Assembly: GCA_018378775.1 (NCBI GenBank) | Contig: JAGZWV010000006.1 | Span: 1-64,000, forward strand | Direction: 5' to 3' | DNA length: 64,000 nucleotides | Source of the DNA: Collinsella sp. | GTDB taxonomy: Bacteria; Actinomycetota; Coriobacteriia; Coriobacteriales; Coriobacteriaceae | Shown here: positions 34,009-42,674 of the stretch, one piece after another | Layout of the letters: every line of letters starts with the position of its first letter | Position numbering within the stretch: the stretch's first letter is position 1 | Made by a program: the position numbers and the translations under genes | The notes under the pieces: model-generated | Seen by the model: only the letters and a program-made list of their open reading frames with translations | Told to the model about the DNA's origin: nothing | Databases searched by the model: none

Positions 34009-34593
34009 TTACAGCTTGTTAGCGATCTTCTTTGCCGTGCGCTTGACGCCGGCCACCAGGCCTCCCGCAGGATGCTCTTTTTCGTATGCCAGGCGCTTCT
34101 CGCGTTTGGCATACTCTTCGACGATGATGTCGCCGTACTCATCTTCGATCTTATCGAAGAAGTCGACGGCGCCCTTAATTTCCTCAGCGGTCGGGTGTCC
34201 CTTTTGGACACCGCCGGCGAGTTTGAACGGCCCCCACGTATCAAAGCCGGGGCAGCCGTAGACACCCATAAAGATGGCCTGCCTCATGCGGCAGATGCCA
34301 TCGATATCCTTGCCGTACCACTTGTTTTTGCCACCGTAGGTCATAAGGCCAAACACCTTGTCCTGTGGCTGCAGCACGTTGGTGAGCACGCGTGCCATGT
34401 CCTTGTCGATCTCGGAATAATAAATGCCCGTGGCCACACCAATCAAATGGTACTCGTGCAGGTCGGGGTACTCGTTTTTACCGAGTGCCTTGACGTCGAG
34501 GGTATCGATCTCGGGGTGTGCCTCGACGATGGCGTCCACGAGCTTTTTCGTATTGCCGTGATGGCGCGAGGCGTAGAGGATGATGGTTCGCAT
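34009..34593 (-). CDS. Flavodoxin-family protein
   Basis: A 194-residue protein. The N-terminal MRTIILYASRHHGNTKKLV is the FMN phosphate-binding loop of flavodoxins; VFGLMTYGG and GVYGCPGFDTWGPFKLAGGVQKGHP form the other flavin loops. A basic C-terminal tail follows. It is a candidate single-electron carrier of unknown partner. The start at 34,593 has GAAAGG upstream. It is convergent with nagA. Confidence 0.85.
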   Translation of the reverse strand: MRTIILYASRHHGNTKKLVDAIVEAHPEIDTLDVKALGKNEYPDLHEYHLIGVATGIYYSEIDKDMARVLTNVLQPQDKVFGLMTYGGKNKWYGKDIDGICRMRQAIFMGVYGCPGFDTWGPFKLAGGVQKGHPTAEEIKGAVDFFDKIEDEYGDIIVEEYAKREKRLAYEKEHPAGGLVAGVKRTAKKIANKL

Positions 34594-34749
34594 AAGAAGG
34601 CCTTTCAGCTGTAATGAAGTCAATGTCAATATGGTACCCCGTTACATGGCTGGGATACCGGACGCATCGATGAACGTGCGGGTTTGTCCTTTGGTCAGGG
34701 CCGAGACGGGTTCTTGCGAGCAAAAAGCAGTTGTTCGAAAGGATGGGCA

Positions 34750-35631
34750 ATGGAATACGCTCTCTCCAACGATTCGATTTCTATTACGGTGTCCACGGCC
34801 GGCGGTTCGTTTACCTCGATTGAGGCCGGAGGTCGCGAGTATCTGTGGCAGGGCGATCCCGCCGTGTGGTCTGGCCAGGCACCGATTTGCTTCCCGATTT
34901 GCGGAGGCTTGCGCGATAACAACGCCATGACGTTTGCCGGGCATCATGTAAAGCTCGCTCGCCATGGGTTTGCGCGCAAACAGGAGTGGAAGCTGCTGAG
35001 CCAGAGCGAGAACGAGCTGGCGATGTGCCTGGCTTCGGAGGATAACGCCGCGCTGCTGAGCGATTATCCGTACCCGTTTAAGCTTGTCGCCCGTTATACG
35101 CTCGAGGACGCTGCCGTGCGCGTTTCCTACGAGGTCACCAACGAGGGCACCGAGGACATGCCGTTCTTTATTGGCGGTCATCCCGGCTTTAGGTGTCCGC
35201 TCGATGAGGGCGAGGCCTATACGGACTACGAGTTGCGCTTTGAGAAAGACGAGGCTGCGGAGCTCTGCACCGCCGTTCCCTCGACTGGATTGATTGACGT
35301 GGCAAACCGCTCCAAGAACCCCATGGTGGGAAAGACGCTGCCTCTGTCGCATGAGCTCTTCGATTTTGCGGAGACCATCTTTGATGTGCTCGAGAGCCGT
35401 CAGGTCACGCTTTCCAAGAAGGGCGAGGACAAGGGCGTCCGCCTGAGCTTTGAGGGCTTCCCATATCTCATTGTGTGGAGCAAGCCCGAGGGCGATTTTG
35501 TGGCGGTTGAGCCCTGGGGCGGCCTTTCGACCTGCTCCGATGAGGACGACGTGCTTGAGCATAAGCGCGGCTGCCTTGTCGCCAAGCCCAAGGAGACCGT
35601 CGTTCGCTCGTTCACGATTGAGATTCTGTAA
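34750..35631 (+). CDS. Aldose 1-epimerase-like protein (LacX type)
   Basis: A 293-residue galactose-mutarotase-fold protein. PICFPICGGLRDN, ARHGFARKQEW and FFIGGHPGFRCPL are the LacX/YeaD-type motifs, with the catalytic histidine in GGHPGF and glutamate in VAVEPWGG. It probably interconverts sugar or sugar-phosphate anomers in the pathway. ATG 34750 follows GAAAGGA. It is 59 bases before lacC and likely cotranscribed. Confidence 0.85.
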   Translation: MEYALSNDSISITVSTAGGSFTSIEAGGREYLWQGDPAVWSGQAPICFPICGGLRDNNAMTFAGHHVKLARHGFARKQEWKLLSQSENELAMCLASEDNAALLSDYPYPFKLVARYTLEDAAVRVSYEVTNEGTEDMPFFIGGHPGFRCPLDEGEAYTDYELRFEKDEAAELCTAVPSTGLIDVANRSKNPMVGKTLPLSHELFDFAETIFDVLESRQVTLSKKGEDKGVRLSFEGFPYLIVWSKPEGDFVAVEPWGGLSTCSDEDDVLEHKRGCLVAKPKETVVRSFTIEIL

Positions 35632-35690
35632 TTCCGTTTTGTCGACTCGTATCGCGAGGCACAAGGAGCCTGCGAGATAAGGAGCTAAAA

Positions 35691-36626
35691 ATGATCCTCA
35701 CCGTTACGATGAACCCGTCTGTCGATACGCGCTATCAGCTCGATGAGCTCGTTATCGACGACGTCAACCGTGTGACGCCCGAAAAGACCGCCGGCGGCAA
35801 GGGCCTTAACGTGGCTCGCGTCCTGGGCCAGCTGGGCGACGACGTTGTGGCAACCGGCCTGCTTGGTGGCCACATGGGCGCTTACATGGCCGAGCTCATG
35901 GACGCCAACGGTATTAACAACGACTTTGTGCCCATCAAGGGCGAGACTCGTATTTGCCTCAACATCCTCCACGCCGGCAACCAGACCGAGCTGCTCGAGA
36001 GCGGCCCGACAATTGCCCCCGAGGAGCTCGATGCCTTTACCGCCAAGTTTACCGAGCTTGCAGGTAAAGCCGACGTCGTCACCATTTCGGGTTCTCTGCC
36101 CCGCGGTGTCGAGGCAGACTACTATGCCAAGATCACGGGCATTGCCGAGAACGCCGGCGCCAAGGTGCTGCTCGATACCTCAGGTGCTTCGCTCGAGGCC
36201 GCCCTTAAGTCCGAAATTAAGCCCGAGCTGGTCAAGCCTAACCTGACCGAGATCAACGGCCTTCTGGGCACGAGCTTTACCACCGACGATGTGGACGAGC
36301 TCCGCGCCGCGCTCGCTTCTGACGCCCGCTTCTCCGATATCCCCTGGGTCGTCGTGTCCATGGGCGCTGCCGGCTCCGTTGGCTTCCACAATGGCCGTGC
36401 GTTCCGCGCAAAGACGCCCGATATCCCTGCCGTTAACGCCACGGGCTCTGGTGACTCCACTATCGCTGGCTTCGCGCATGCCATTGCTGCTGGCGCAGAC
36501 GACGAGACGGTGCTGCGTACCGCCAACACCTGCGGCAAGCTCAATGCCATGGATCCCATGACTGGCCATCTGGTCATGGACCGTTGGGACGAGGTCTACA
36601 ACGGCGTTGTCGTGACCGAGCTGTAA
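35691..36626 (+). CDS. lacC: Tagatose-6-phosphate kinase / 1-phosphofructokinase family
   Basis: A 311-residue PfkB-family kinase. It begins MILTVTMNPSVDTRYQLD, contains GGKGLNVARVL, and the catalytic Asp255 sits in NATGSGDSTIAGF. The family usually reads GAGD; GSGD is a known variant. Beside agaS it most likely makes tagatose-1,6-bisphosphate. The aldolase that would finish the pathway is not in the window. GGAGCTAAAA precedes the ATG. Confidence 0.88.
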   Translation: MILTVTMNPSVDTRYQLDELVIDDVNRVTPEKTAGGKGLNVARVLGQLGDDVVATGLLGGHMGAYMAELMDANGINNDFVPIKGETRICLNILHAGNQTELLESGPTIAPEELDAFTAKFTELAGKADVVTISGSLPRGVEADYYAKITGIAENAGAKVLLDTSGASLEAALKSEIKPELVKPNLTEINGLLGTSFTTDDVDELRAALASDARFSDIPWVVVSMGAAGSVGFHNGRAFRAKTPDIPAVNATGSGDSTIAGFAHAIAAGADDETVLRTANTCGKLNAMDPMTGHLVMDRWDEVYNGVVVTEL

Positions 36627-36659
36627 GGGCTTGGGCGTCGGCCCCGGCATCGATTGCTA

Positions 36660-36791
36660 GCTCATGTCGACGACAAGTACGATAGCATTATGTCGGGGCG
36701 CGACGCCGACGTTGTCGTGTTCAATCCCGACCTTACCCTGGTCGAGACGTATGTGGGTGGCAACAGCGTCGGTAACGCGTTTGCCGAGTAG
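36660..36791 (+). pseudogene. 3' remnant of a second nagA
   Basis: The frame reads HVDDKYDSIMSGRDADVVVF...LTLVETYVGGNSVGNAFAE and stop, matching the last 44 codons of the intact nagA (HIEDKCGSIMPGRDADFVVF...YVGGQSVGNAFTE) at most positions. There is no start or upstream remainder. It shows that a nagA copy once followed lacC and was deleted. Confidence 0.85.
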
Positions 36792-36823
36792 CCGCCAAAG
36801 AAGCGATCCGAGAGGGGATTTAG

Positions 36824-37297
36824 ATGATTTACGGTGCATTGGGCGATATCGAGGAGTACCGCGGAATGCTCAAGGGCCTCGACGTGTTGATCGACTGGCT
36901 CGAGGAGAACGACCCGGCGCAGCTCGAGGTCGGCAGCCATCCGATTCTGGGCGACAAGGTCTATGCAAACGTCATGGCTCCCACGACGCGTCCCGAGGCC
37001 GAGGCTCACTACGAGACGCATCAGCGCTATCACGACTTGCAGATCGACGTCGAGGGTCGCGAGGCCTTTAAGGTTGCCACGGGCAGCCTGACGCTGGTTC
37101 AGGAGTTTGACGAGAAGGATGACTACGATCTGGTCGATTCCGACGCCTCGATCGCCGGCGATCTTGCTGACGATAAGTTTGCACTGTTCGTTGCCGGCGA
37201 GCCTCACATGCCCACGCTCGAGTTCCCGGGCGATGGCGCGCAGCCGGTCAAGAAGATCTGCTTTAAGCTGCTTGCCGACGCTTACTGGGAGGAGTAA
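36824..37297 (+). CDS. YhcH/YjgK/YiaL family protein (NanQ-like anomerase)
   Basis: A 157-residue cupin-like protein. HQRYHDLQIDVEGRE is the family signature, and the C-terminal PHMPTL gives further metal-binding histidine. NanQ of this family is an N-acetylneuraminate anomerase; others act in sugar catabolism with uncertain substrates. Its place after lacC suggests a role in the same amino-sugar or sialic-acid pathway. GAGAGGGGAT precedes ATG 36824. Confidence 0.85.
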   Translation: MIYGALGDIEEYRGMLKGLDVLIDWLEENDPAQLEVGSHPILGDKVYANVMAPTTRPEAEAHYETHQRYHDLQIDVEGREAFKVATGSLTLVQEFDEKDDYDLVDSDASIAGDLADDKFALFVAGEPHMPTLEFPGDGAQPVKKICFKLLADAYWEE

Positions 37298-37328
37298 CAC
37301 GCTGTTCGTCTGAGCTGTTCGTCTGATG

Positions 37329-37415
37329 GCGTGATTCCCCTAGGGAAATCACGCAAGGACCCCGCCAAAAGTGTTTCCCCTAGGGGAATCACGTTTGGCG
37401 GGGTTTCTGTTTTTG
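37329..37415 (+). terminator. Palindrome and terminator after the NanQ-like gene
   Basis: GCGTGATT-CCCCTAGGG-AAATCACGC (37,329-37,353) is followed by CCCCGCCAAA/TTTGGCGGGG (37,360-37,403) with inner GTG-CCCCTAGGGG-CAC pairing and a T-rich tail. Confidence 0.85.
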
Positions 37416-37477
37416 AATAGGGGAACTGTCGACGCGGTGATGCTTGGGTTGGCGCATGCGCACTCAAAATCAGCAAC

Positions 37478-37500
37478 AAAAAAGCCGCCCGAAGGCGGCT
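37478..37500 (-). terminator. Terminator of the tRNA gene
   Basis: GCCGCC-CGAA-GGCGGC with A residues before it on the plus strand, which gives a T tail on the minus strand just downstream of the tRNA. Confidence 0.85.
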
Positions 37501-37511
37501 ATCTTGTGCAA

Positions 37512-37587
37512 TGGAGCCAGCGACCGGGCTCGAACCGGTGACCCCCGCTTTACGAGAGCGGTGCTCTACCAACTGAGCTACGCTGGC
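37512..37587 (-). tRNA. tRNA-Thr (anticodon CGU)
   Basis: The minus strand reads GCCAGCG, then a normal D-arm AGCTCAGTTGGTAGAGC, the anticodon arm CCGCT-CTCGTAA-AGCGG, a T-arm with GGTTCGAGCC, the acceptor CGCTGGC and an encoded CCA. The seven-base anticodon loop gives CGT, which reads ACG threonine codons. No mismatch is seen in the acceptor stem. Confidence 0.95.
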
Positions 37588-37744
37588 GGCCATGTAGTGA
37601 CGCAACTGGGGCGTCAACGGCTGTCTATGATACGGGACATCGCACATCCGCGCAAGTGTTCTGACGGCTTTTCTCACTTTAAATGCACTAATATTGAAGG
37701 CGTGATGTCTTGCTCTTACGGATCTCAAGCAGAATGGGGCGGCG

Positions 37745-38239
37745 ATGGCTCAACCCAAGATTCTTCTCACGCGTATCGATGACCGGTTTATTTACGGACA
37801 AGACGTTGAGCTGTGGAACGAAGCCGTGGGTTCCAACCTTGTCCTAATCGTCAACGATGAGATCGCGGCGGATTCACGCCAATGGGCACCCATGAGGGTG
37901 GCGGCGCCAGAAGGCGTTTGGACGCGGTTTTTCTCGGTGCAAAGGACTATCGACATCATTCATACCGCAACGCCGCGCCAGTTGATTCTGATCATGGTGG
38001 CCTCGCCCGCCGATGCGCTCGCGCTGGTTAAGGGCGGTGTGCCGATAACCAAGATCAGCATTGGCCATATGCAGGCAGGGGAGGGCAAGCGTCCCGCAAC
38101 GCCCGCAGTCGCCATAGACGATGCGGACATCGCTGCCCTCAAAGAGCTGCAAAAGCTCGGCATAGAACTAGAAATCCGCTATCTCCCCAGCTCCAATCCC
38201 GACCCCATCCAACGAGTCATTGGGGACGTTCTTAAATGA
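37745..38239 (+). CDS. Orphan PTS EIIB-like protein lacking the active histidine
   Basis: A 164-residue paralogue of the EIIB at 28,002. The motif is RIDDRFIYGQD: Tyr17 stands where the phosphorylated histidine of RIDNRLVHGQV should be, so it cannot carry phosphate in the usual way. The rest (TRFFSVQRTIDII, VKGGVPITKISIGHMQAGEGKRPATPAVAIDDADIAALKELQKLGIELEIR) is well conserved. Its last eight codons, VIGDVLK and stop, lie inside a palindromic repeat. It may be decaying or may have become a sensor. Confidence 0.8.
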   Translation: MAQPKILLTRIDDRFIYGQDVELWNEAVGSNLVLIVNDEIAADSRQWAPMRVAAPEGVWTRFFSVQRTIDIIHTATPRQLILIMVASPADALALVKGGVPITKISIGHMQAGEGKRPATPAVAIDDADIAALKELQKLGIELEIRYLPSSNPDPIQRVIGDVLK

Positions 38240-38394
38240 CTAGTCAAACGGGACACCCTTGGCACTTGGGGACGTTCCTTATGTGCCGGCCTTTTAGGAA
38301 CGTCCCCAAGTGTCGGCAGATTGGGACACTCCTTCTCGCCAAACGTTAAAGACTGTCCCCAACGACTAGTCATTTAAGAACGTCCCCAATGACT
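38215..38394. repeat. Nested REP-like palindrome
   Basis: The outer arms (38,215-38,244 and 38,365-38,394) are a perfect 30-bp inverted repeat with the core GGGGACGTTCTTAAATGACT. An inner perfect 17-bp stem CACTTGGGGACGTTCCT pairs 38,263-38,279 with 38,296-38,312. Such GGGGACGTTC palindromes are typical of REP units mobilised by RAYT-type transposases, none of which is in this window. A single arm is also at 3,974. Confidence 0.85.
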
Positions 38395-38400
38395 AGATAG

Positions 38401-38436
38401 CAAAACGCCCGTCGGCGGTGGTGCCGGCGGGCGTTG
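38401..38436 (-). terminator. Terminator of galM
   Basis: AACGCCCG-CGGC pairs with GCCG-CGGGCGTT; the AAAA at 38,402-38,405 supplies the T tail on the minus strand. Confidence 0.75.
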
Positions 38437-38461
38437 CTGTGCAATATGTTGCATTGTGGGC

Positions 38462-39514
38462 TTAGTGCCTCATAAAGTGGTACTCAATCACATTGCTGTA
38501 GGGGTGATCCGGGCCCACAATGCCCTGCGGGAACAGCGGCTGGTGCGGCGTGTCGGGGTACATCTCTGCCTCGAGGGCAAAGCCGGCGCCCCAGCCATAG
38601 TTAGCATCGTCCTTGGCGTGCTCGTCGCCCAGCCAGTTGCCGGTGTAGAGCTGCACGCCCGGGGCGGTGGTGTAGTAGTCCAGCTCACGACCGGTCCACA
38701 TCTCCTCGACGTGCAGGGCGCGGCGCAGATTACGGCCGTACTGATAGCCATCGATGCACAGGCAGTGGTCGTAGCCGCGTGCCTGCTTAATCTGCGGGTC
38801 GTCGGCTTCCATGCCAGGAGCGACGGGGCGCAGCTCACGGAAGTCAAACGGCGTGCCCTCGACCGGAGCAATCTCGCCGGTGGGGATGTTCTGCTCGTTG
38901 ATGGGCAGGTAGTGGGCAGCGTTGGCAATAAAGAAGTGCTCACAGTCCATGCCGGCGTTATGACCGGCAAGGTTGAAGTACGTGTGGTTGGTCATGGACA
39001 CGTAGGTGGCGCGGTCGCTCTCGCAGCCATACTCGATGCGAAAGACGCCGGTGCGTGTAACGGTAAACACGGCCGTAAAGGTGCGGTTGCCGGGGAGACC
39101 CAGCTCGCCATCCTCAAGCGAGGTGGTCATGCGCACGGCGTTGTGGACCTCGTCGAGTTCAACATCCCATACGCGCTTGTGCAGACCATGCTCAAGATCG
39201 CTGTGCAGGTTGTTGACGCCTTCGTTGGCCGGCATATGCCAGTCCGTGCCGGCGATGGTGATCGTGGCGCCCGCGGTGCGGTTTGCCACGGGGCCGATGG
39301 TCGCGCCAAAGCAGGCGGGGTTGTCAAAGTAATCCTCGAGCTTATCGAAGCCCAGCACCACATCGCGCACGTTGCCGGGAATGACGGGCACATCGATACC
39401 CAGCACGGTGGCGCCATAGTTCATAATGCGAACGCAGATCTCGGGCCCGTTGAGGATGTAACGATGAACGGGGGTACCGCACGGCGCGGTGCCGAAAAGC
39501 TCGGAAGTGATCAT
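38462..39514 (-). CDS. galM: Aldose 1-epimerase (galactose mutarotase)
   Basis: A 350-residue cytoplasmic mutarotase. VANRTAGATITI, NNLHSD with the first catalytic histidine, SMTNHTYFNLAG with the second, and a C-terminal FALEAEMYPD with the glutamate base match GalM. Length fits (about 345). The start at 39,514 is supported by AGGAA six bases upstream; the ORF's longer form has no such site. It is divergent from the DeoR gene and fits the beta-galactoside functions downstream. Confidence 0.92.
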   Translation of the reverse strand: MITSELFGTAPCGTPVHRYILNGPEICVRIMNYGATVLGIDVPVIPGNVRDVVLGFDKLEDYFDNPACFGATIGPVANRTAGATITIAGTDWHMPANEGVNNLHSDLEHGLHKRVWDVELDEVHNAVRMTTSLEDGELGLPGNRTFTAVFTVTRTGVFRIEYGCESDRATYVSMTNHTYFNLAGHNAGMDCEHFFIANAAHYLPINEQNIPTGEIAPVEGTPFDFRELRPVAPGMEADDPQIKQARGYDHCLCIDGYQYGRNLRRALHVEEMWTGRELDYYTTAPGVQLYTGNWLGDEHAKDDANYGWGAGFALEAEMYPDTPHQPLFPQGIVGPDHPYSNVIEYHFMRH

Positions 39515-39719
39515 TTGGTTCCTAACATCGAGGTATTTCGGACAAACTGTAGCGCGAACAGGCGAGATTATCACTACACCCCACTAAAGCAGGGGGTATT
39601 TTTCTCAAAAAAGTGATGATTGGAGCTGTGCGGGCGTTCATTTCTGACGCGCGCGAGTCTGATACAATTTGTTCGTTATTGTTTGAATTGACGTGAGCGT
39701 GGAACAGCGAGGACTCATC

Positions 39720-40484
39720 GTGATTAAAGCGGAGCGACAGGATAAGGTTCGGCAGCTGCTCGAGGAACAGGGAACGGTCTCGGTCAAGGAGATTTCGGAT
39801 GCGTTAGGTGTCTCGGATATGACGATCCGCCGTGATCTTGAGGAGCTTGCGAGCCTGGGCGAGATCGAGCGCGTGCACGGCGGAGCCCGCAGTGCGCAGG
39901 GCCGTCCACACGCTATGCTGCGCCATGAGTATTCGCACAGCGAAAAGCGCACGAAGCATGCCGAGGAAAAGCTGCAGATCGCGCGCCGCGCCGTTGAGCT
40001 CATCGAGGAGGGCTCGACCATCTTTTTGGGTACGGGCACTACGGTTGAGCAGATGGCCTCGATGCTGCCGGCGTGCCGCCTGCGCATCGTGACTAATTCG
40101 CTTTCGGTGTTTAACCTGCTCGAGGCGCGCGAAGACTGCGACCTGTGCCTCGTGGGCGGTATGTACCGTCGCCGCACCGCAGCTTTTGTGGGACCAACGG
40201 CCGAGGATACCCTGCGTGCGCTGGGCATCGATGCAGCGTTTATCGGCGCAAACGGCATTCTGGACGGCGACGTGTCTACGTCTAACATGGAAGAGGGCCG
40301 CATCCAGCAGCTCGCCTTTAGCAAGGCAGACTCGCGCTACTTGATCGCCGACTCCAGCAAGATTGGTAAGCGCGACTTCTACACCTTCTGCCGCCTGGAC
40401 AGTTTGGACGCCGTGGTGTGCGAGCCGGGTATTACCGCCGAAGATCGTGCCGCCATCGAGGAACACACGCAGGTCATCTGCTAG
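39720..40484 (+). CDS. DeoR-family sugar-phosphate-responsive repressor
   Basis: A 254-residue regulator with an N-terminal DeoR HTH (IKAERQDKVRQLLEEQGTVSVKEISDALGVSDMTIRRDLEEL) and a C-terminal sensor domain (FLGTGTTVEQMASML...DSSKIGKRDFYTF). The family often senses sugar phosphates; LacR is an example. GTG 39720 was chosen since GAGGA is seven bases upstream; GTG 39693 is also possible. It lies divergent from galM. A partial duplicate of its 3' half is at 44,843. Confidence 0.88.
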   Translation: MIKAERQDKVRQLLEEQGTVSVKEISDALGVSDMTIRRDLEELASLGEIERVHGGARSAQGRPHAMLRHEYSHSEKRTKHAEEKLQIARRAVELIEEGSTIFLGTGTTVEQMASMLPACRLRIVTNSLSVFNLLEAREDCDLCLVGGMYRRRTAAFVGPTAEDTLRALGIDAAFIGANGILDGDVSTSNMEEGRIQQLAFSKADSRYLIADSSKIGKRDFYTFCRLDSLDAVVCEPGITAEDRAAIEEHTQVIC

Positions 40485-40603
40485 CTAACGCTACGGGATT
40501 GCCAACAGGCGATGCGGGAGGACTTTTACCTCCTGTCATTGTGGAAACCAGCGCGTCAGCGCTACGCGATATGACGCGCAAATAAGGACTCCACTATCAA
40601 ATC

Positions 40604-40901
40604 GTCTCAACCTGTGATATCTAGGCGGCCAAAAGCGAGTCAGATGTTACAGATCGAGATTTTTGGCTCGGCCTATTCCGTTTGTCTCGATCTGTAACAG
40701 CTGGGACCGAATAATTCAGCTAGTTGTTACAGATTTAGATTGGGGACATTGGCCTGTGCATTCATCTCAACCTGTAACATCTAGACGTCCAAAACCGGTC
40801 TTAGTGTTACAGATTGAGACAATTCGGCGGGGTCTACCTTGTTTGTCTCGATCTGTAACGGTTAGGACTTAAAAACTCGGCTACGTGTTACAGATCGAGA
40901 C
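40604..40901. repeat. Array A: four 57-nt palindromic units
   Basis: Units at 40,604-40,660, 40,684-40,740, 40,764-40,820 and 40,845-40,901, each exactly 57 nt, separated by 23, 23 and 24 nt. Each starts near GTCTCGATCTGTAAC and ends with its complement GTTACAGATCGAGAC. An inner CCGA/TCGG stem can lengthen the hairpin. The array lies between the 3' ends of the convergent deoR and gntR genes. Confidence 0.95.
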
Positions 40902-40916
40902 AAAAGAAAAAGAACA

Positions 40917-41636
40917 TTAGGACTTGAAAATAAAGTTTTGATAAGGGATTCGCCCAGTTAAGACGGTGCGGCAGACAATTGAGATTAGTTTGCCTCCGGA
41001 GTCGTAAGCATAATGAGTCAGTTCGATGACCGGAAGTTTTGCAACACCATAATTACTGGCTTCGGAATCGCTAAGCTGACGTGCTCTATAGCTTTCCCTA
41101 ACAGATTGGATAGACTTGGACAAGTCGTCCATGATTCTGCTAAATGCCTGAAAATCTAACTGGTTATTCGGAACGCGCGACTTTGAAATGAAGAACGTAT
41201 CAGCGCCTATGAAGCTGCCTTCAAGTTCGTAGGTCAATTCAAGACGCTGAATTTCATCGCGACTTTGACATCCAAATTGTTGGAGCATCATTACGGAAAT
41301 TGGACGACCTGATGTGAGGCCGCCGAAATGTTTGGTGATGGCATCCGGATCAACGCCATCGCAATGGCTTGCAAAGTCAAAGTCTAAAAGTGAATTGAGC
41401 TCGCTAACGCGTTTCGGTGCAACAAACGACCCCTTACCTTGGATTCGATAGATACTTCCACGACGCTCCAGCTCACTCATGGCAAGTCGGACGGTTGTTC
41501 TGCTTACGGCGTATTCGTCGCAGAGTTCCATTTCTGTTGGAAGTTTATCGTCTGCTTGATATTCATCGACGATCTGCTTGAGCAGCGCGTCGGTGAGCTG
41601 TAAATAGAGTGGCCGTTTTTCGTGTGTATCGAGCAT
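40917..41636 (-). CDS. GntR-family (UTRA) regulator
   Basis: A 239-residue HutC-type regulator: winged helix (LYLQLTDALLKQIVDEYQ...CDEYAVSRTTVRLAMSELERRGSIYRIQGKGSFVAP), then UTRA domain. Its codon use is less GC-rich than its neighbours. It is the second gene after the DUF7916-like gene on the minus strand, and probably controls that gene and the divergent EIICB. The start at 41,636 has GAGG six bases upstream; 41,654 is an alternative. A GGT-TAT-ACC site lies at 41,658-41,666. Confidence 0.88.
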   Translation of the reverse strand: MLDTHEKRPLYLQLTDALLKQIVDEYQADDKLPTEMELCDEYAVSRTTVRLAMSELERRGSIYRIQGKGSFVAPKRVSELNSLLDFDFASHCDGVDPDAITKHFGGLTSGRPISVMMLQQFGCQSRDEIQRLELTYELEGSFIGADTFFISKSRVPNNQLDFQAFSRIMDDLSKSIQSVRESYRARQLSDSEASNYGVAKLPVIELTHYAYDSGGKLISIVCRTVLTGRIPYQNFIFKS

Positions 41637-41708
41637 TAGAGCCTCAGTTTGCATGTTGGTTATACCTGATGGTTGCCTCAGTCGGGATGTAACGTGGGCA
41701 AGGTAACC

Positions 41709-42629
41709 TTAACGTATCACAGAGCGGCTCAGCATGACGATCTGATGCCTGTATCCACGAAGGGCTTGTCCGAGCGTGAAGATATTCTGGGGCAGGCAAA
41801 TACCGTTCATGGAGTCCCCGATATGTTGGAGGTCAGCACCGGCTGCTTTTGCTGCAAGGCCTATTTTCTTAATGGTCTCGCTGTCGCAGGAGTCTTGACT
41901 CGTCCCGTTCGCCGCCATGACGAGAACCTTCTCTTCAATTGACTTGCCTACGTTGTGGGATCGTACAAAGTCTACGATGGCGCGCAGGTCTGCTTCTTGG
42001 AAGCAAGGGACGGTGTAGGGGGCTGGCACCAGAAGGATATCGACGCCGAGGTCAACAAACTTGCGCGCAATTTCGAGCGTCATGACAGGTTCCGCAACGC
42101 CCGCTCCATGCATTTTTCCGGCTATGACCAGGCCATTGAAATGCTCTTTGGAGAGTTTAATCGAATGGGCGATTGCATCGTTGGAGACGCCGGTTCCAGG
42201 GTTGCCCGTCAGGCAGATAAAATCAAATCCGAGTTCGTTAGCCTTTTCTAAGGTCTTGGGAGAGACGCGACGACCCATGGGGATTTCCGTTCGGGATTCA
42301 GACATCTCTGCCTCGTTATCAACTGGCTCCAGATTGACGCCAATGGGCCTTCCGCATGCTCGCTTCACCCAAGTGACCGGGTTTTCATTGAGATCATCTG
42401 GAATACCGGCAATAACTGGATCGAACACATCGAGCGCGTTAAACAGAAGCAGGTCGGCACCTGCGGCACGTTCGATTTCTGCATTAGTAACGCCGCCGAG
42501 AAATTGGGAAGAGGGTACGTTTTCCGCCATGATGGTACGTCCCTCGGAAGCCAGAATTGCCTGTTTTAGATCCATGGGTGACGTGGCGGCAAAATCGGAT
42601 GCGGACATGTTCAGTAATCGTTTGGGCAT
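41709..42629 (-). CDS. DUF7916-like TIM-barrel protein
   Basis: A 306-residue protein beginning MPKRLLNMSASDFAATSPMDLKQAILASEGRTIMAENV, with VGVNLEPVD, DFICLTGNPGTGVSND, VIAGKMHGAGV and DILLVPAPYTVPCFQEAD. These match a family often found beside PTS genes in gut bacteria and formerly annotated as haloacid dehalogenase-like or PEP phosphonomutase-like. The pattern of beta strands and Gly-rich loops suggests a TIM barrel that binds a phosphorylated ligand. Its reaction is not known. It runs divergently from the EIICB at 42,986. Confidence 0.7.
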   Translation of the reverse strand: MPKRLLNMSASDFAATSPMDLKQAILASEGRTIMAENVPSSQFLGGVTNAEIERAAGADLLLFNALDVFDPVIAGIPDDLNENPVTWVKRACGRPIGVNLEPVDNEAEMSESRTEIPMGRRVSPKTLEKANELGFDFICLTGNPGTGVSNDAIAHSIKLSKEHFNGLVIAGKMHGAGVAEPVMTLEIARKFVDLGVDILLVPAPYTVPCFQEADLRAIVDFVRSHNVGKSIEEKVLVMAANGTSQDSCDSETIKKIGLAAKAAGADLQHIGDSMNGICLPQNIFTLGQALRGYRHQIVMLSRSVIR

Positions 42630-42674
42630 TGTTACTTCCTTTGACTAGAACGACAGGCTTGTGACATTGTCTCT

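Noticed and set aside
40604..40901. CRISPR array
   Set aside because: Repeats are regular, but the 57-nt units vary, are full palindromes, and the 22-24 nt gaps resemble each other across arrays. No cas gene is in the window.
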